NCBI GenBank assembly: GCA_000727475.1
Contig: KL647302.1
Location: 2,303,234 to 2,367,233 of the forward strand
Origin: Sarcocystis neurona
Taxonomy: Eukaryota > Apicomplexa > Conoidasida > Eucoccidiorida > Sarcocystidae
Reading direction: 5' to 3'
Length of the DNA: 64,000 bases
Shown: in pieces, positions 13,056-25,343 of the stretch
How the letters are laid out: every line of letters starts with the position of its first letter
How positions within the stretch are numbered: position 1 is the first letter of the stretch
Made by a program: the position numbers and the translations under genes
The notes under the pieces: model-generated
What the model saw: the letters and a program-made list of their open reading frames with translations, nothing else
Told to the model about the DNA's origin: nothing
Databases searched by the model: none

Positions 13056-14292
13056 CTACGCATATGTATATATACTCATATACACTTGCAGAAACATACA
13101 CATATATATATTGCACAGGCAAATATGTACACGTGCGTCTAAGCAGCAGAAACGAAGTGCAGACAGATACGTGTGTATATGTGTTTAGGTAGAGAAGTAC
13201 AGATATTATATTGTACGTCGATATGCATATATGCGTCTTCACAGCACAAAGGAAGAATACCAAATAAATACGTATGCATGCGTCAATAGGGCAAAACACG
13301 AGAGTACACACGATTATATAAGTAGGAGCAGAGATACTACGTACGTAGGTATGTATATCTGAGTCTATACAGCAGAATGGGAAAGTATACATGTACACAA
13401 GTACATGTACACACACGCAGAAGCACAGATGTTGCGCACGAAGATATGTATATATGCGTCTACAGCGCAGAAGTAGAGAATACACACGAATATATTTATA
13501 TACAGGCAATAATGTTATGTACGTAGATACGTATACATGCGTTCGTACAGCAGAATGGGATAGTACACATGTACACATATATATAGATATACGTACATAC
13601 ATAGAGGCACAGAACTTATGTAGGTGGACACGCGCACAGATGCGTATCCGTCTAAAAGGCAGGTGAAGTAGGTAATTGATCAACTTGTACAGTCGCTTGC
13701 TAAATCGTGGAAAGGTGCTTTCTTGCTCTCTGCTTAACGCCGCCGTACTTCTGCTAACATCTACCTATCGACCTGCTTTACAGCTGAAGGCCTGTCAAAG
13801 TTTGCATCCCTCTTCCCCATCCATGTGCTACCTATATCTATCTATCAATCTATATATATATATAGGGAGAGAGAGAGATAGGAAGATCGTTATAGTTTTG
13901 AATGTATGGAGGTCATTTATATCTTCTATCTATTCACATCTCTGTACACACAATACTTACGTGTATATACATATATATATATTAATATATATATATTAGT
14001 ATATCTAGAAGGCGTGTCCTTCACACGTATACTTTTGACCTCGACACATACAGATATATATATATATATAATGTAACTATTTGTGACACTGATGTATGAA
14101 TATCTATATATATATATCATTTGCTACATATAAACGACACAGATATTAAGGTGGATAGAACTAAAACATACGATATATATATATATATATACGTGTATGT
14201 GTAAGGCCGGGGCATGTGTGTTGGAGGGTGGGTAGCCCTTTGTAGCTGATATATATATCTGGCCTTTCTCTCGCAGCGAACGACGCGCGTAC

Positions 14293-14393
14293 CTGCTGCC
14301 AAGCGGCTTTCCACTCGGCACTGCTTCGAGGCTCCGTCGCCTGGCTGCTTTCCCCGCTTGGGAAGTTCTCCACTTCTTCTTCTTTCTCCTCGT
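14293..14393 (-). CDS. coiled-coil gene, acidic internal exon
   Basis: A 101-bp island lies between acceptor cttctgctggctggtag, with a long pyrimidine tract, and donor CAG/GTACGC. It encodes DEEKEEEVENFPSGESSQAT then EPRSSAEWKAAWQQ. The acidic start and amphipathic end fit the neighbouring helical exons. It begins two bases before a full codon and ends on a codon boundary. The exons linking it to 16260 and 13055 were not resolved: several islands at 14.4-15.7 kb are open in multiple frames. Overlapping longer minus-strand frames here run into microsatellite sequence and are treated as shadows. Confidence 0.5.
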
Positions 14394-16259
14394 CTACCAG
14401 CCAGCAGAAGCAACAGCAGGACACGTAGCAGCAGCAGCGGCGTGAAGAAAGCAGCAGCAGGAACGCGAGGGACCGCCGCAGTGGCAGACCCAGATGCAGA
14501 CCACACAGGAGCAGGAGCAGCAGCAGCGGAACACGACTGACAGCGGCGCGCCACATACACGTACGCACCGTTACCCCCTGTGCAGATGCATGCGCCTGCA
14601 GCAGCCAGAGGAGCGGGCACGTCTGCATCGCCCCTGATTTCGTCTCCCAGAAGAAAAACCACCTGCAGCGGCAACGTCGAGTGTACATACAACATAGAGA
14701 GAGACTCGTTCGTGCGTCCCCTAGAAAACGCACGCAGCAGCCGCACGACAGGACGCATGGTTACCGCTGCAGGGCAACTGCGCATCTTTTTGCAGCTGAC
14801 AGCTAGCTGCAGCAGCAAACAACTAGTCCCCTCTCCGTGCTCCCTTTTAAAATTTGACCTACGGCACGCGTGTACAGAGAGAGGCGCACCCACACACCGA
14901 TGGGGACGGGTACACAGAAATGGCGAGAGGAAGAGGACGGGCATATAGGCGTGTGTATAATCGCCTCCGTGCAGGAGATAGCAGAATGACGCACAGCAGC
15001 AGGCGTGTCGACTCTGCAACAAGCGGACGCTGTACAAAAAAGCAGCAGCAGGCGGCCCCGGCACACACGAGTTAGGAGGCGCACGCAGCAAAAAATGCAC
15101 TCAGGTACCACGCAAACACGCACACTGAAAGGCAGCAGCGCAGCAAAAGTATTGCTCCCCCTACGGCGGCGCACGAATCCACATATAATAGACCGACCGA
15201 AAAAGACAGAGAGAGAGAGCGGGACACTACGGATGATAGGGAGACACAGAAACACTGAGACTTCTTTGAGGCACACATCTACTCGAAATCCGTGGCTCAC
15301 ACATATGCGAGCAGTGTGGACGTGGGCGACGGGTCTCTCTCTCTGCATGGGAACAACGCGCGGCGAGGCAGGCTGCCCTCTGTTTGCTGCAGTATTCTGG
15401 CGGCGCTCTACACGTGCACCGACGAGGTGTGAAACTCGACCACGCAGCAGCTGGCTGTGCACACACGCCGAAATACAACAAGGGACGGGGGCCGCTCCTG
15501 ACACACTTTCTCCTTTGTTCTACTTTGCCTGACACATCTCCCGTCTGGACTGGAACTCGAAAGAAAGGTTCGACCCCATCAGCTGCCTTTTATGCGAATA
15601 TCTGCTCAGCTCTGCTGTCGGCAAACGAGTGTCTCGCTGCTACCGCTGTCGCCCGGAAGAAGCCGCAGCACTCAAATATATGAAGTGCCGTCCACCTCTC
15701 TCTCTCTCTACTCAGTCTGGCCACTAATATGCACACACGTTTGAGAGGAATGGGCGCGACTCCTCAGCTGTTTCTGTGCAGATAGAATAAGAGGCACCGA
15801 CGCGTAGACATACACGGAAGAACACATACAGATCCATCTACCTATATACATATATGTATACATCTATGCATATATATATAGGTAGATAGATAGATAGAAA
15901 CGTATTTATACGTATGCGTGTGCATGCACAGGTACACAAATATGATGGTCTCACTCCACCTGAATTCATATATTTATATATACGTACTGACATATACATA
16001 CACAGGCACAGCAATATAAGAATCTCTTTCCCCCATACATTTACATATACACATATATGTATATATGGGGGTGTATACACACCGGCACAGAAAATATAAG
16101 GCTCTTCCTCCCCCTATACATATCCATACATATATATAATGTACGTAGGTATACAAATATAATGTCTCCGTCTCTTTCTTTCGTCCTCTCTCTATATATA
16201 TACGGTACACGAGATAAAAGCCTTATGCTTGTATGCAGAGGAATAGAGGATAGATACAC

Positions 16260-16676
16260 GCGACCACTTCTCGACGAATAAACGTTTAGAAATGAAGGAA
16301 GGGAATAAAAAGTCGACAGCCTCCTCCTCTGCCGTCACTTCTTTATGCACGCGTGCCCTTTCTCTCGAAGGTAAGATCGTATCCATCAGTTAGAGACTCG
16401 TGTAGACATATGTGTGGATTTGTGTGTACGCGTGTATATACGTGTGTGCGTACAGACAGTCGTACGCGTTTTTGTGAATTCATCGATATACATATATGTG
16501 CACATACGCCCAACATAGAGGAGAGCTCGTTCACTCCTGCAGGCGCGGCTACACATCAGCAAAGAAACGACTTCGACGCATCAGCGAACCCACTGCAGAC
16601 AGTTGCCTCCACCTTCTACCCCTTTCCAGCTCTTCCGAGGGAGAAACGAAGATCAGCCGCAGCAATTTCGTTTCTT
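16260..16676 (-). CDS. coiled-coil gene, two internal exons
   Basis: Exon 16620-16676 follows ccacattgttgctag and encodes ETKLLRLIFVSPSEELER; its donor is GGG/GTAGAAG. Exon 16260-16361, with acceptor ttcgagag, encodes RARVHKEVTAEEEAVDFLF and then PSFISKRLFVEKWS, with weak donor GTGTATC. The joined text EELER-E-RARVHKEV keeps codon phase and continues a charged helix. The first exon joins in phase to the exon at 17230. The second exon's acceptor and donor are both weak, so it is the less certain of the two. Confidence 0.45.
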
Positions 16677-16905
16677 CTAGCAACAATGTGGGGCACAGAC
16701 ACCAACAGAACCAAGGGATTGATCTCCCTCATACACGTACACGGATACATCTATATATACGTATATATACACCCATATACTTATATATATATACATATAC
16801 ACACACGCAGCAATTCGCTTCTCCTGAGCACCTTATACGCACAGCAGTAATATGGGAGACAGACGCCAATAGAACTGAGGGACTGATCTCCTTCATACAC
16901 ACATA
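16671..16905. repeat. diverged tandem duplication containing exon edge
   Basis: Sequence at about 16663-16735 (agcaatttcgtttcttct ... acagacaccaacagaaccaa ... tgatctcc) is repeated, diverged, at about 16809-16897 (agcaattcgcttctcct ... acagacgccaatagaactga ... tgatctcc). The first copy carries the acceptor and start of the coiled-coil exon ending at 16676. In the second copy the coding part is cut short by microsatellite sequence. Confidence 0.75.
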
Positions 16906-17229
16906 CACATGTATGTATATGCATATACACTGCTATACACGGTGTATATACGCATATATATACACACACAAATATACATATCTATATGTATAAATCCCCC
17001 TCAGCCCCTTCACGCAGGTATATACACATATATAAACGTACTCCTGTATACGTAGGTATCTGCGTAGTCTATTTGCTAGGTACACATATATGCAGGAGAA
17101 CATATATTTGATTGTGAGAGTGTGTGTCTGTATGGGAGAAGGAAAGGAGACGTACGTCCATACATTTTCTGCATGGCACTTCTCATATGTGTCATTCCCC
17201 CGGGTGACACTAAACGCATACATACATAC

Positions 17230-17684
17230 GCAGAAGCAAATCCTGTGTTGGCGAAAGTCTTCGAGCAACACCCCTCCACAGCTGTCGTCTTTGGGCGATA
17301 TGCAGGATTATCACACATAGAAATGTTTATTAGTACGTTTTTGTGCACGTGGCTGTGTACTCATGTGTGCGTGTGTATATGTGTGTGTGTTTGTGTACAT
17401 ATATGTATATATACATATATATGTATATTGAGAAAAATCTCAGCGTAGCTTCGCACCCGTACATGCTGCCGGAGATTTTCACCTGTGAATCTTCGCGATA
17501 CATATATATGTATAAATGTCTCGACGTATACATATATATAGACAGATAGATATGGAAGGGAGGGTTACGCGCACGAACGTTAATTTGTCGTTGACGCATG
17601 AGCATATATGTACTTGGAGAAGGATGGATATGCACGCTACCTCGCGACCCCTTTCCTCGAAGACTGCACGCCAGCACTGCATGC
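17230..17684 (-). CDS. coiled-coil gene, exons 2 and 3
   Basis: Exon 17641-17684 (44 bp, acceptor cctgacggcag, donor GAG/GTAGCG) encodes MQCWRAVFEERGRE. Exon 17230-17281 (52 bp, acceptor aagacgacag, donor C/GTATGT) encodes LWRGVARRLSPTQDLLL. Exon 1 ends with one extra base and exon 2 starts with two, so the codon is completed exactly. Exon 2 ends on a codon and exon 3 starts on one; exon 3 ends with one base, matched by exon 16620-16676. Three consecutive phase matches are the main evidence that these islands belong to the gene starting at 21251. Confidence 0.55.
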
Positions 17685-18190
17685 CTGCCGTCAGGTTCGG
17701 TCACATATCTACACACGCGTGTGAAAGTGGAAAAAGTCTCGCTATTGAAACTCCTTCAGCGGCAGAAAGAAGTCTCAGGGTAACTCGTCTACGTGTCTGC
17801 AAAAAACAGAGCCCAGCAATAAGCAGTCTCGCACCGGTAAGCAAGCAATTGTTTTAATCCCTATATATATGTACGGATAGATATACGCATATATACACGT
17901 AGGTGTACCTTCGAGTATAGACACGTCTATACATATGTGGCGCACGTACGTGCGTCAATACGTATATATATATATATATATACTCGTTTAGGTTTCCACG
18001 TATATCTATCTACCACATCAATAGACTCATGTGTCGCCCGTATATATATATATATAAATGTTATATATATATATATATGTATCTTCCAACAGCCTGTGTA
18101 CCCATATTACAGAATGCGGGGATACATATATGTATATGTATGTACATATAAAATGTGGGGCGGAAGTTCTTTGTTGTTGTTGTTGTTTAC

Positions 18191-21100
18191 CAGGACCACC
18201 AGGGAAGAGGATTTTCCTGCTGAATTTGTTTTCTTCTTTTCCTGCTGATGGTGCTGGCACTGCTGCGGCCCTGTGGGAGCGAAGAGCATTTGGCTGATCA
18301 CCGCCATATCTGCTGCCGTGGGTTATCATTTCTCCGTTTGTTTCAAATACAGGCAGCAGCGCGGCGTTCTGCCTCACTCCGCCGACTATTTCCATCGCAT
18401 CATCTTCGCCCTCTTTTCTCGCCCCTGCTACTCCTCTCTGCGGCTGCAGATGTTGCTGCTGCATTTGTTGCCGCTGCAGCAGATGCTGCTGCTGCGGCAG
18501 GTTTTGCTGTTGCGGCGGATCTTGCTGCCGCGGCGGATCTTGCTGCCGCGGCGGGTCTTGCTGCCGCGACGGGTCTTGCTGCTGCGGCAGGTGTTGTTGC
18601 GGGGGCAAGCAGGTGTTGCTGCTGCCAGCAGCTACAGTAGCAGCAGCGGCAAGAGGAGGAGAAGGAAGAGAACGTGACGTTGGAAGGGAAGCAGCAAGAG
18701 AGGAAGTGGGCAGCAGACACGAGTGTCTTCCTGAAGGAAGGTTTTGTAGATAAGAGGACTGTTCAGACTCTTCAGCTGCTGCTGGTGAAAAACTGTTTTC
18801 CTGCTGCTCGTGGTGGTCGTAAGCGCCAGCAAAGAATGTCCCGGGGATGCGGCTGTCCACCAACAAGGCGGCAGTTGCTGCGTCGCGCGGGTAAGAAGTT
18901 TCATAGAGAAACGTGCTGCTGGAGCAGCTAGCATCTGCGCTTCTTCGCCTTTCCCTAGTTTCCCTCTCAGAGACCAGGCCGTGGAGGAAGGAATGTTTAT
19001 CTGCCGAAGGCACGCAGCATTTATTACGTAAAGACGTCTTTTCATCTGCAGCAGAACTGCTGCTGTCTCGTCCTCCGCGCGGAGGAGTTGCTGTTGCACT
19101 GCTGCTGCTGCTGCAGGCGTCTTCGAAGAACAGGCGACTCGGCAGCCCTCCGTCTTTCCGTCGCTGCCAAGCACGGCCAGACTGCTGCTCGTGCCGCCAC
19201 TCTTGCTGCTCCGCTGCTGCAGGGTCTGGGAAGAAAAAACTTCTTTTCTCGCGGCCGCTCGGACTTACAGAAGCAGCAGCCGCTACAGAATACGACTGGG
19301 CCAAAGAAGAGCACACGGCAGCAGGAGAAGGCGTGAGACCATCCCCAGCACGCAAGACGCCCGCAGCAGTCGCCTGGCTCTCGTCTACCGACGCTGCCCC
19401 TGCTGCTGCGGCAGTACGAGCAGCAGCGGGAGTATCAAGCCTGTTTCTCTCAGTGAGGCCTGTACAGCGCAGTGCTTTCAAAAGGGGGAGCCCATCTGTG
19501 CAAGAATTGAAGAAGGCAGAAGCAGCAGCGGCATCCGCAGCAGCAGTGTCGGCAGCAGTGACACCAAGCGACGACAGCAGCAGCTCTCTGCGTGTTGCAG
19601 GTGCTGCTGCACCGGGTGCTTCCTTCCTTCTCAGAGAAGAAGAAGTGGGGGGAGGAGGAGGAGGAGGAAACCTTTTCTCACCCCTTAGCACTTTCTGAAG
19701 AATTTGCTCGGACTCATCGCCAAGGGGAGAAGAGCCACCGGAGAGGAGAAAACTCTTCAGTTCCGCTTCCCCTGCCGTGCTGGGATAAGCAGGCACCGAA
19801 GAAGAGACGAGTTGCTCTGCCTCTCCGGGGTGGCTTGAAGACAGACCAGCAGCAGCCGCAGGCGAGAGAAGCGTGGGAGAAGAACGAGGAACAGCAGCAG
19901 CAGCAGTGGAGAGAAGAAAAGAAGATCGAGAAGCAGGGACGCGAGCAGCAACACGACCGTCGTAGTGGGTAGATGCAGATACAGCCGAAAAATCGAGAGG
20001 ATCAATTGCTGCTGCTGCGAGGGCGGGGGAGCAAGTTGCACTAGAAGCAGTGTAAGAGCCGGAGTTCGCTGCGGCAGGATTGGTAGCCAGAGGAGGAGAA
20101 GGGGGACCGCAAGCAGCAGCACCCGCAAGCGTGACGAGAGCGCGATGTGCTGCTACAGCGGCGGCAGGAGCCGCTGCGCTTGAAAAGGACGAAAGGGCAG
20201 GAGACGCAGCAGCGGACGGCGGAGACTGGAAACCGTTGAAGTTGGTGGAAGCAGCAGCAGCGGCAGCGTGGGGTGTCGCCTCAGCAGGAAGAGCGCCATT
20301 TGCAGGAGCAGCCGATGGTGGTGGTGGTGGTGGCGCGTGGTCGTGGAAAGAAAAGGAGAATTTCTCTGTCGGAGATGCAGCACCACCCGCCGTCAGGCTG
20401 CCTTGTGCTGAGAAAGGAGGACTGCAGAATGACGAAGAAGAAGAAGGGAAACTGCGAGTTGCTGAAGAGCACGCATGAGTGAACTGCGCTGCAGGAAGAT
20501 GGGAAGGAGAATGCGTAGCCTGAATATCACTAGAGAAGGACAGTCGATGAATTATCCCTCCTTCTTTGGGAGAGTCTGGAGAGACCACGGCTGCGTCGAG
20601 GTGTGAAGCGAGGGGAACGTTTTTGTTTTGTAAGGCAGAGAAAGAAGCACCTGTGGCGTCTCCCGTCAGGAACGCAGGAAGAAGAGGAAGTGGAGAAGCG
20701 ATTGTTGCAGTGGCCGTGTTCTCCGGTTGTGCGGAGGAGGAAACATTTTTCGGAGAAGTTGAAGCATCTTGTACTTTGACTTCTTGAGGAGCGACGACCG
20801 GAGGAGAGTCGCTGACAGAAAGCGGGTGCATTTCCTTGTCGTGCGACAATCGCGTAGTTGAATGTGACGCGTGCATTTGAGGAGGGGCTTGCTGCGACAG
20901 AGACGAATATCCATTTTCCAGTGGAGAAGGAGAGAAATTCCCTAAACACGGAGTTAACTGAGCTGTCGACGGAGAGAAAGCTCGTAGACGGGGAGAAACA
21001 TCGCTAGCCGGCGGAACACATTCGTAACCCTGCTCAGCAGGTTCGAGACTGGCCAATACGGGGAAGCGACAGGTTTGGCCGGGCGCGACTGCGGCGCCGC

Positions 21101-21251
21101 TGCTACCCGCCTGCTGAATTGCATCGCTGCACAAAGAACCGCGTTTCTTCGTGTCGACACCGAAACTGTAGTAGTCAGACACAACGGAAGGCGACGGGGA
21201 ACTGAGGGCGGCCACCGCGGAGGGAGATGGATAGGCAGGAGCAGCTGCCAT
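18191..21251 (-). CDS. large low-complexity first exon of the coiled-coil gene
   Basis: This is the longest clear minus-strand reading frame: 1020 codons plus one base, ending CCTG/GTAAAC. The first ATG in frame is at 21251 (MAAAPAYPSPSAVAALSS). A longer frame to 21410 begins with GTG and is probably not translated. Composition is Ser/Ala/Pro-rich, with poly-Pro before SSSLRRKEAPGA, Gln-rich runs and a tandem QQDPPR repeat near the 3' end. Only short patches are complex, such as DYYSFGVDTKKRGSLCSDAI and DDAMEIVGGVRQNAALLPVF. The low-complexity part is probably disordered. I recognise no domain. Upstream at 21252-21620 the sense strand is pyrimidine-rich, as expected for a 5' leader. Confidence 0.75.
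18487..18597. repeat. 18-bp coding minisatellite (QQDPPR)
   Basis: About six copies of an 18-bp unit close to cttgctgccgcggcggat lie in frame inside the large first exon. On the minus strand each encodes Gln-Gln-Asp-Pro-Pro-Arg or a near variant (QQDPSR, QQNLPQ). The unit is a multiple of three, so copy-number change would not break the frame. Confidence 0.85.
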
Positions 21252-24200
21252 GGCGCGGTAGTACGGCTTGCGAAGAAGATAGGAACCTAAGGCGGTGATG
21301 GGGGCGAGAAGTGGCTCGGATGAAAGACGACGAAAGAAAGGAGAAAAGCAGAGCAACGAAGCGGTGGGAGTGTAACTGCGGGAGGGGAAGAAAACTAAAG
21401 CAAAGCTCACGAGGGGCGAGGTGGTCTCGGGTCTTCAGGCGAAGAAGAAAACAATACGGACGAGAAAGAGGAGACGATAGCATAGAAAAGAAGGTAGAGA
21501 AAGCCAATGAGGAAACCCGACAATAGAGTGAGACGAAAAGGAGGAATGGTCAGAAACGGGTGGAACAAATATTGAAGAAAAAAGACGGAAACAACGGAGA
21601 ACAAGAAGTGACTGAGATGCGCCTCTTCACGCCTGAAAACCGTAGAGGCTCATAAAATTGCGTGCAGCGACAACTACTGTCTACGACGCGCTGTATTTTC
21701 GCAATGACAAGTGTGTAGCAGTGTGCAGTGGAGCAAGCTGGGAGGAAAAGCCAATATTGCAGAGGAACGACACAGTCCTGCGAACAACAGCAGAAGATGC
21801 GAACAGAGGACTAGTATTTGTAGCGAAAGTTATAATACGGAGGCTCAAAGTAGGAGTAGCTGCAGGATTGCCCCTATAAACGAAAAGTGGGACAACCGAA
21901 CTTTTGTGTGGTAATTGTCACTGTAATTGATGTGCAAGCGTAGCAGGAGCACTTAGGCTGTAAAGGAAAAAACAGTTGGTGTGTCGTGTCGTTAGCCACT
22001 ATAATTGAAGTAATAGTTGCAGTAGCAATGAAACAGTGGTGAACATGTAAAGACAAGAAGTACTCTTTTACTGCCGGAACTAAGAGGGCATAGATCGTCC
22101 TCCTGAATTGTGAAAGTACAGTGGATACTGAGGGGCACTGATGTGTTTTCAATACAACCCCAAATTGGAAAACAGCGGAAACGTTCATAGCAACTGCGTA
22201 GGCGATGCACTGAGCCTTTAGCAAAAAGAGAAGACGCCCCGTGTCCTCACGACGAAATGTCGCCGTAGGTGCACACACTTCTATTTCCTCACACGTCGAG
22301 TGATAAAGCTCTTCGGTTCAAATTTTCTGTGTTTCGTGATTTTGTGAGAAAGTTCACCCGTGCTAGCCTCTTCGTAACACACAAGACATCGCTGTCCGGC
22401 GAGAAGTCACTTCCACCCTTACGCGGGGCGGTACAGGGGGAAAATCTACTGGATTTCCTTAGGCTTCGTTTTGGTGGAAGTGCCCCACGCAGTGATAGGT
22501 TTATTCAAGAGGTAATTTGGGTCGCAGACGTGTGTGTACCCGTAACCTAAAAGAGGATGAGTCGACAAGGGCAGCTAGCTACGAGGGTAGTGGGAGGATC
22601 ACGTACAGCTTCTTTGCGGTGTACGGACCCCGACGCCAGCGTGGCTGTCTTGTAGCTTGGACGAGAAAAGTGGGGGAGCGGGTGACAAGGAGGCTTTACG
22701 ACTTGCTAGTATTTTAGAAGGCTTGAAAAAGGGTTAACGAGACGAAACCCGTGTTCAAATGGACACGGCAGGAGGTGAGTTGGAAACGTGGAAATAAAGG
22801 ACAGTGTCTGAGCAGGGGTGGAGCTACAATAAGCAGTTAGAATCGGCAGAAGGGTCACGTGCATAAGCAGAAATACGGCAAAAAGGGTACTGTGCAAAAC
22901 GGCGCTCCTAAAAAGAAAGGCAAAATGGAGCTACAAATTTAATAAGCACCAAGCATATCCAGTTGTCTGTTGAAAAAGAAGGCGAACGAGAGCAAGGGAC
23001 GGCAGGATGCTACAGAGCAGCCGCGCAGCACAGGTTTTTACCAGCGCAGCACATTCCTTCGAGAGAATAGAGGGTGCACTGCAGATGAGGTTTCAAGCAA
23101 GAACGAAGCAAAAACTGCTTCTGAGTCTTGCGAGTAATTGTAACTAAAGAAGGCATTCATGGGGAGAGCACCTCTCTACACACTCTGTGCATGGATAGTA
23201 CAGCAAAGGAGTCCTACAGTGCGGAAGCGGAAGATCCCTGAAATATGCGCATACGCTGGAAGGACGTTTCTCGTATAGAGCTAGCCGACAGATGAGCCGC
23301 TTTCGAAGTCCGTCTGCGCCTTTAAAAAGGGTTTTGTGCTTTCCCGGACTCCTCATTTTTTCGGTTTATATATATACGCGGATTCGATGAGGAAGGTTTC
23401 ACGGGTATGCTGCAACGCTGGCAACTGCTTCACGGCAGACACACGAAGTGCTTCTTTGAACAAAAATTGAGATGTATTTACGTCGTGAGAGAGAGGAGCG
23501 ACAGACACGACTCCTTGTACACTTCTTTGCAGTCCAGGCCCCCGGACAACGTTGACAGTTCCTTGTGTTTAGCCTAAGGACAAGGTAACCGCGGACGTAC
23601 AATCTAGGAAATCTAGGTTGTCTCTGTGAGTCTGCGAATTGTATCTAGACTTCCAAAGACATTGCCCAATAAATATGTTGAAGGAACGTTCATAAGATAC
23701 GTGAAAGCTTTCTGTATAGCGGTGTACTCAGGCTTTCAGTAGAAGTTGGTTAAGATACCTATTCCTCTGCGCTCGCGTGCGTGTGCGTGGAGGCGCGTAG
23801 ACCCTAGATGATAGTCGCGAATTCTTCGAAGTGGCGTCGACGCTGTGTCGTAACATTTAGTACATCTGCACGCGCGTAAGGATGTCAGCACACAAGTATC
23901 CGTGCGGTTTTTAACACGCATACAACTCGAACTGTGCAAATAATCCGACACAGAAGAACTCACTTCTTCTAACTTTTTTGTTTGGTACTGCTAGTGGAAC
24001 ACCTTACTGGACCGTGTGCAAGCGTGTGCACGTGCATAGAGCATTGGGCGAAGGAGGAATTGAGGACACCTGCTGTCAGTGTAAATGCACACGCCTGTTG
24101 CAAGGGTGGTGCATTCGCACCTGAAATTTCCAAAAGACACGCGGACTCCAGAGGGCACACCGAACGCCTACGTGCTTGAAGTTTTCTCCCCCGAAAGTCA

Positions 24201-24897
24201 TTACATTCGGTCCTGTGCTCGAAGGTTCCTCAGCGCCGGCAATATGCTCGACGCTGAGTACTCTCAACAATGATCATTCATTCCGGAAGGCAGGGAAGAT
24301 AATTACTGCAGCTGGGGTGCACAGTTCGTGAAGTACTCAACAGCCGCCCGCCGTCCATTGCTTACACATTCATTTCTGTCTGCGGAATAGTGAAGATGAC
24401 AGACACTTAGGAGCGTGGAAGGACACAAGTAATTTGTGTAAATTTGTGTCGGCAACAGTCATCTAGTTTAAAGTCTCTTGTGCAGTTATCTTTATGTGCA
24501 TGCATCCGAAAATTCGACGCGTATACACACACCTTGAGGGAATACAATCAAAACGAGATCTTTTTGCACGCACGTGCTCACACAGGAGATGTATTGACTT
24601 GTTTCTAGTTTATACGAATACTTGTGTAAGCCTGCTGTTTCGAAACAAAAATTGTACATCCGACTCTCTCTAAGCGGACCCCTCTCTATACGCACACGTG
24701 CATTATAAAATTCTCTACCAGTAAGAGGCTAACGAGTAAATGCAACACCGCCAACACGCCATGATGGTGCTGCTTTTGCCGGTGCTGTTGCTTCTTCCAG
24801 CCTGCCTGCTGCTTCTCCTTCACTGTCTCAATCCTGATAGCCGTAGAGGGCAAAATCTATTACATTGTAATCTTTTGATGTTTTGGTGAAAAAATCT
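21252..24897. other. no supported gene
   Basis: The first 350 bases are a purine-rich plus strand and are likely the leader or promoter of the minus-strand gene starting at 21251. The rest has mixed composition and almost no microsatellites. A 134-codon minus-strand frame at 21874-22278 is hydrophobic and protein-like but unsupported. At 24762-24890 a small plus-strand frame starts MMVLLLPVLLLLPACLLLLL; it is probably the shadow of a CAG-type repeat. Confidence 0.5.
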
Positions 24898-25343
24898 TTA
24901 ATTCCACGTCCACCCACAGCACCAGCATATAGTGGGCGCCCTCATCTCAAACTGTCCACATGCACCTGAAAGACGAACACAGATTCACAATAAAAAGGTG
25001 AAATATCTACAGGTCTACGGGCGCAAGTACGACCACTACGAAGAGACAAATGACTTTTTTTTCACTCACGTGCGTCCTTCTTTCCGATAGCCTCAGAATA
25101 AGGGAGTATGATGTTCACCTTTGCAGAATGTAGGAGTGACTTTATGCACGTAACTACGCATCCACAACAGCCAATGGCACGGAATCGTTCTGTCTCCTTG
25201 CGCCCATCTTGTGACACCCAACGGTGAACAGTGAAGTTTTCTGTCGCCATTAGCACCAAGGGTCGGGAACCGAGGTGGCACAAGAACATGCCGACTTCAC
25301 TAATTAACATATTAAGCATCTGCGCTAGGTTAGCACCCGCCAC
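24898..25343 (-). CDS. 3' end of an unknown gene, two exons
   Basis: Exon 25070-25343 follows a pyrimidine-rich acceptor (cctggtggtgtag) and ends C/GTGAGTG, a canonical donor. It encodes VAGANLAQMLNMLISEVGMF, then LCHLGSRPLVLMATENFTVH, and on to SEAIGKKDA. The 104-bp intron ends gtgttcgtctttcag. The final exon, 24898-24965, restores phase and reads ACGQFEMRAPTICWCCGWTW then Asn and TAA. The sites are good and the text is protein-like and non-repetitive. I recognise no family and found no upstream exon. The opposite strand also offers good splice sites from 25344 onwards. Confidence 0.4.

Noticed and set aside
14117..15100. A 327-codon minus-strand frame.
   Set aside because: Translation is Cys/Leu/Ala-rich repeat shadow and ends in microsatellite sequence. 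A shorter exon in another frame (14293-14393) has better sites and composition.
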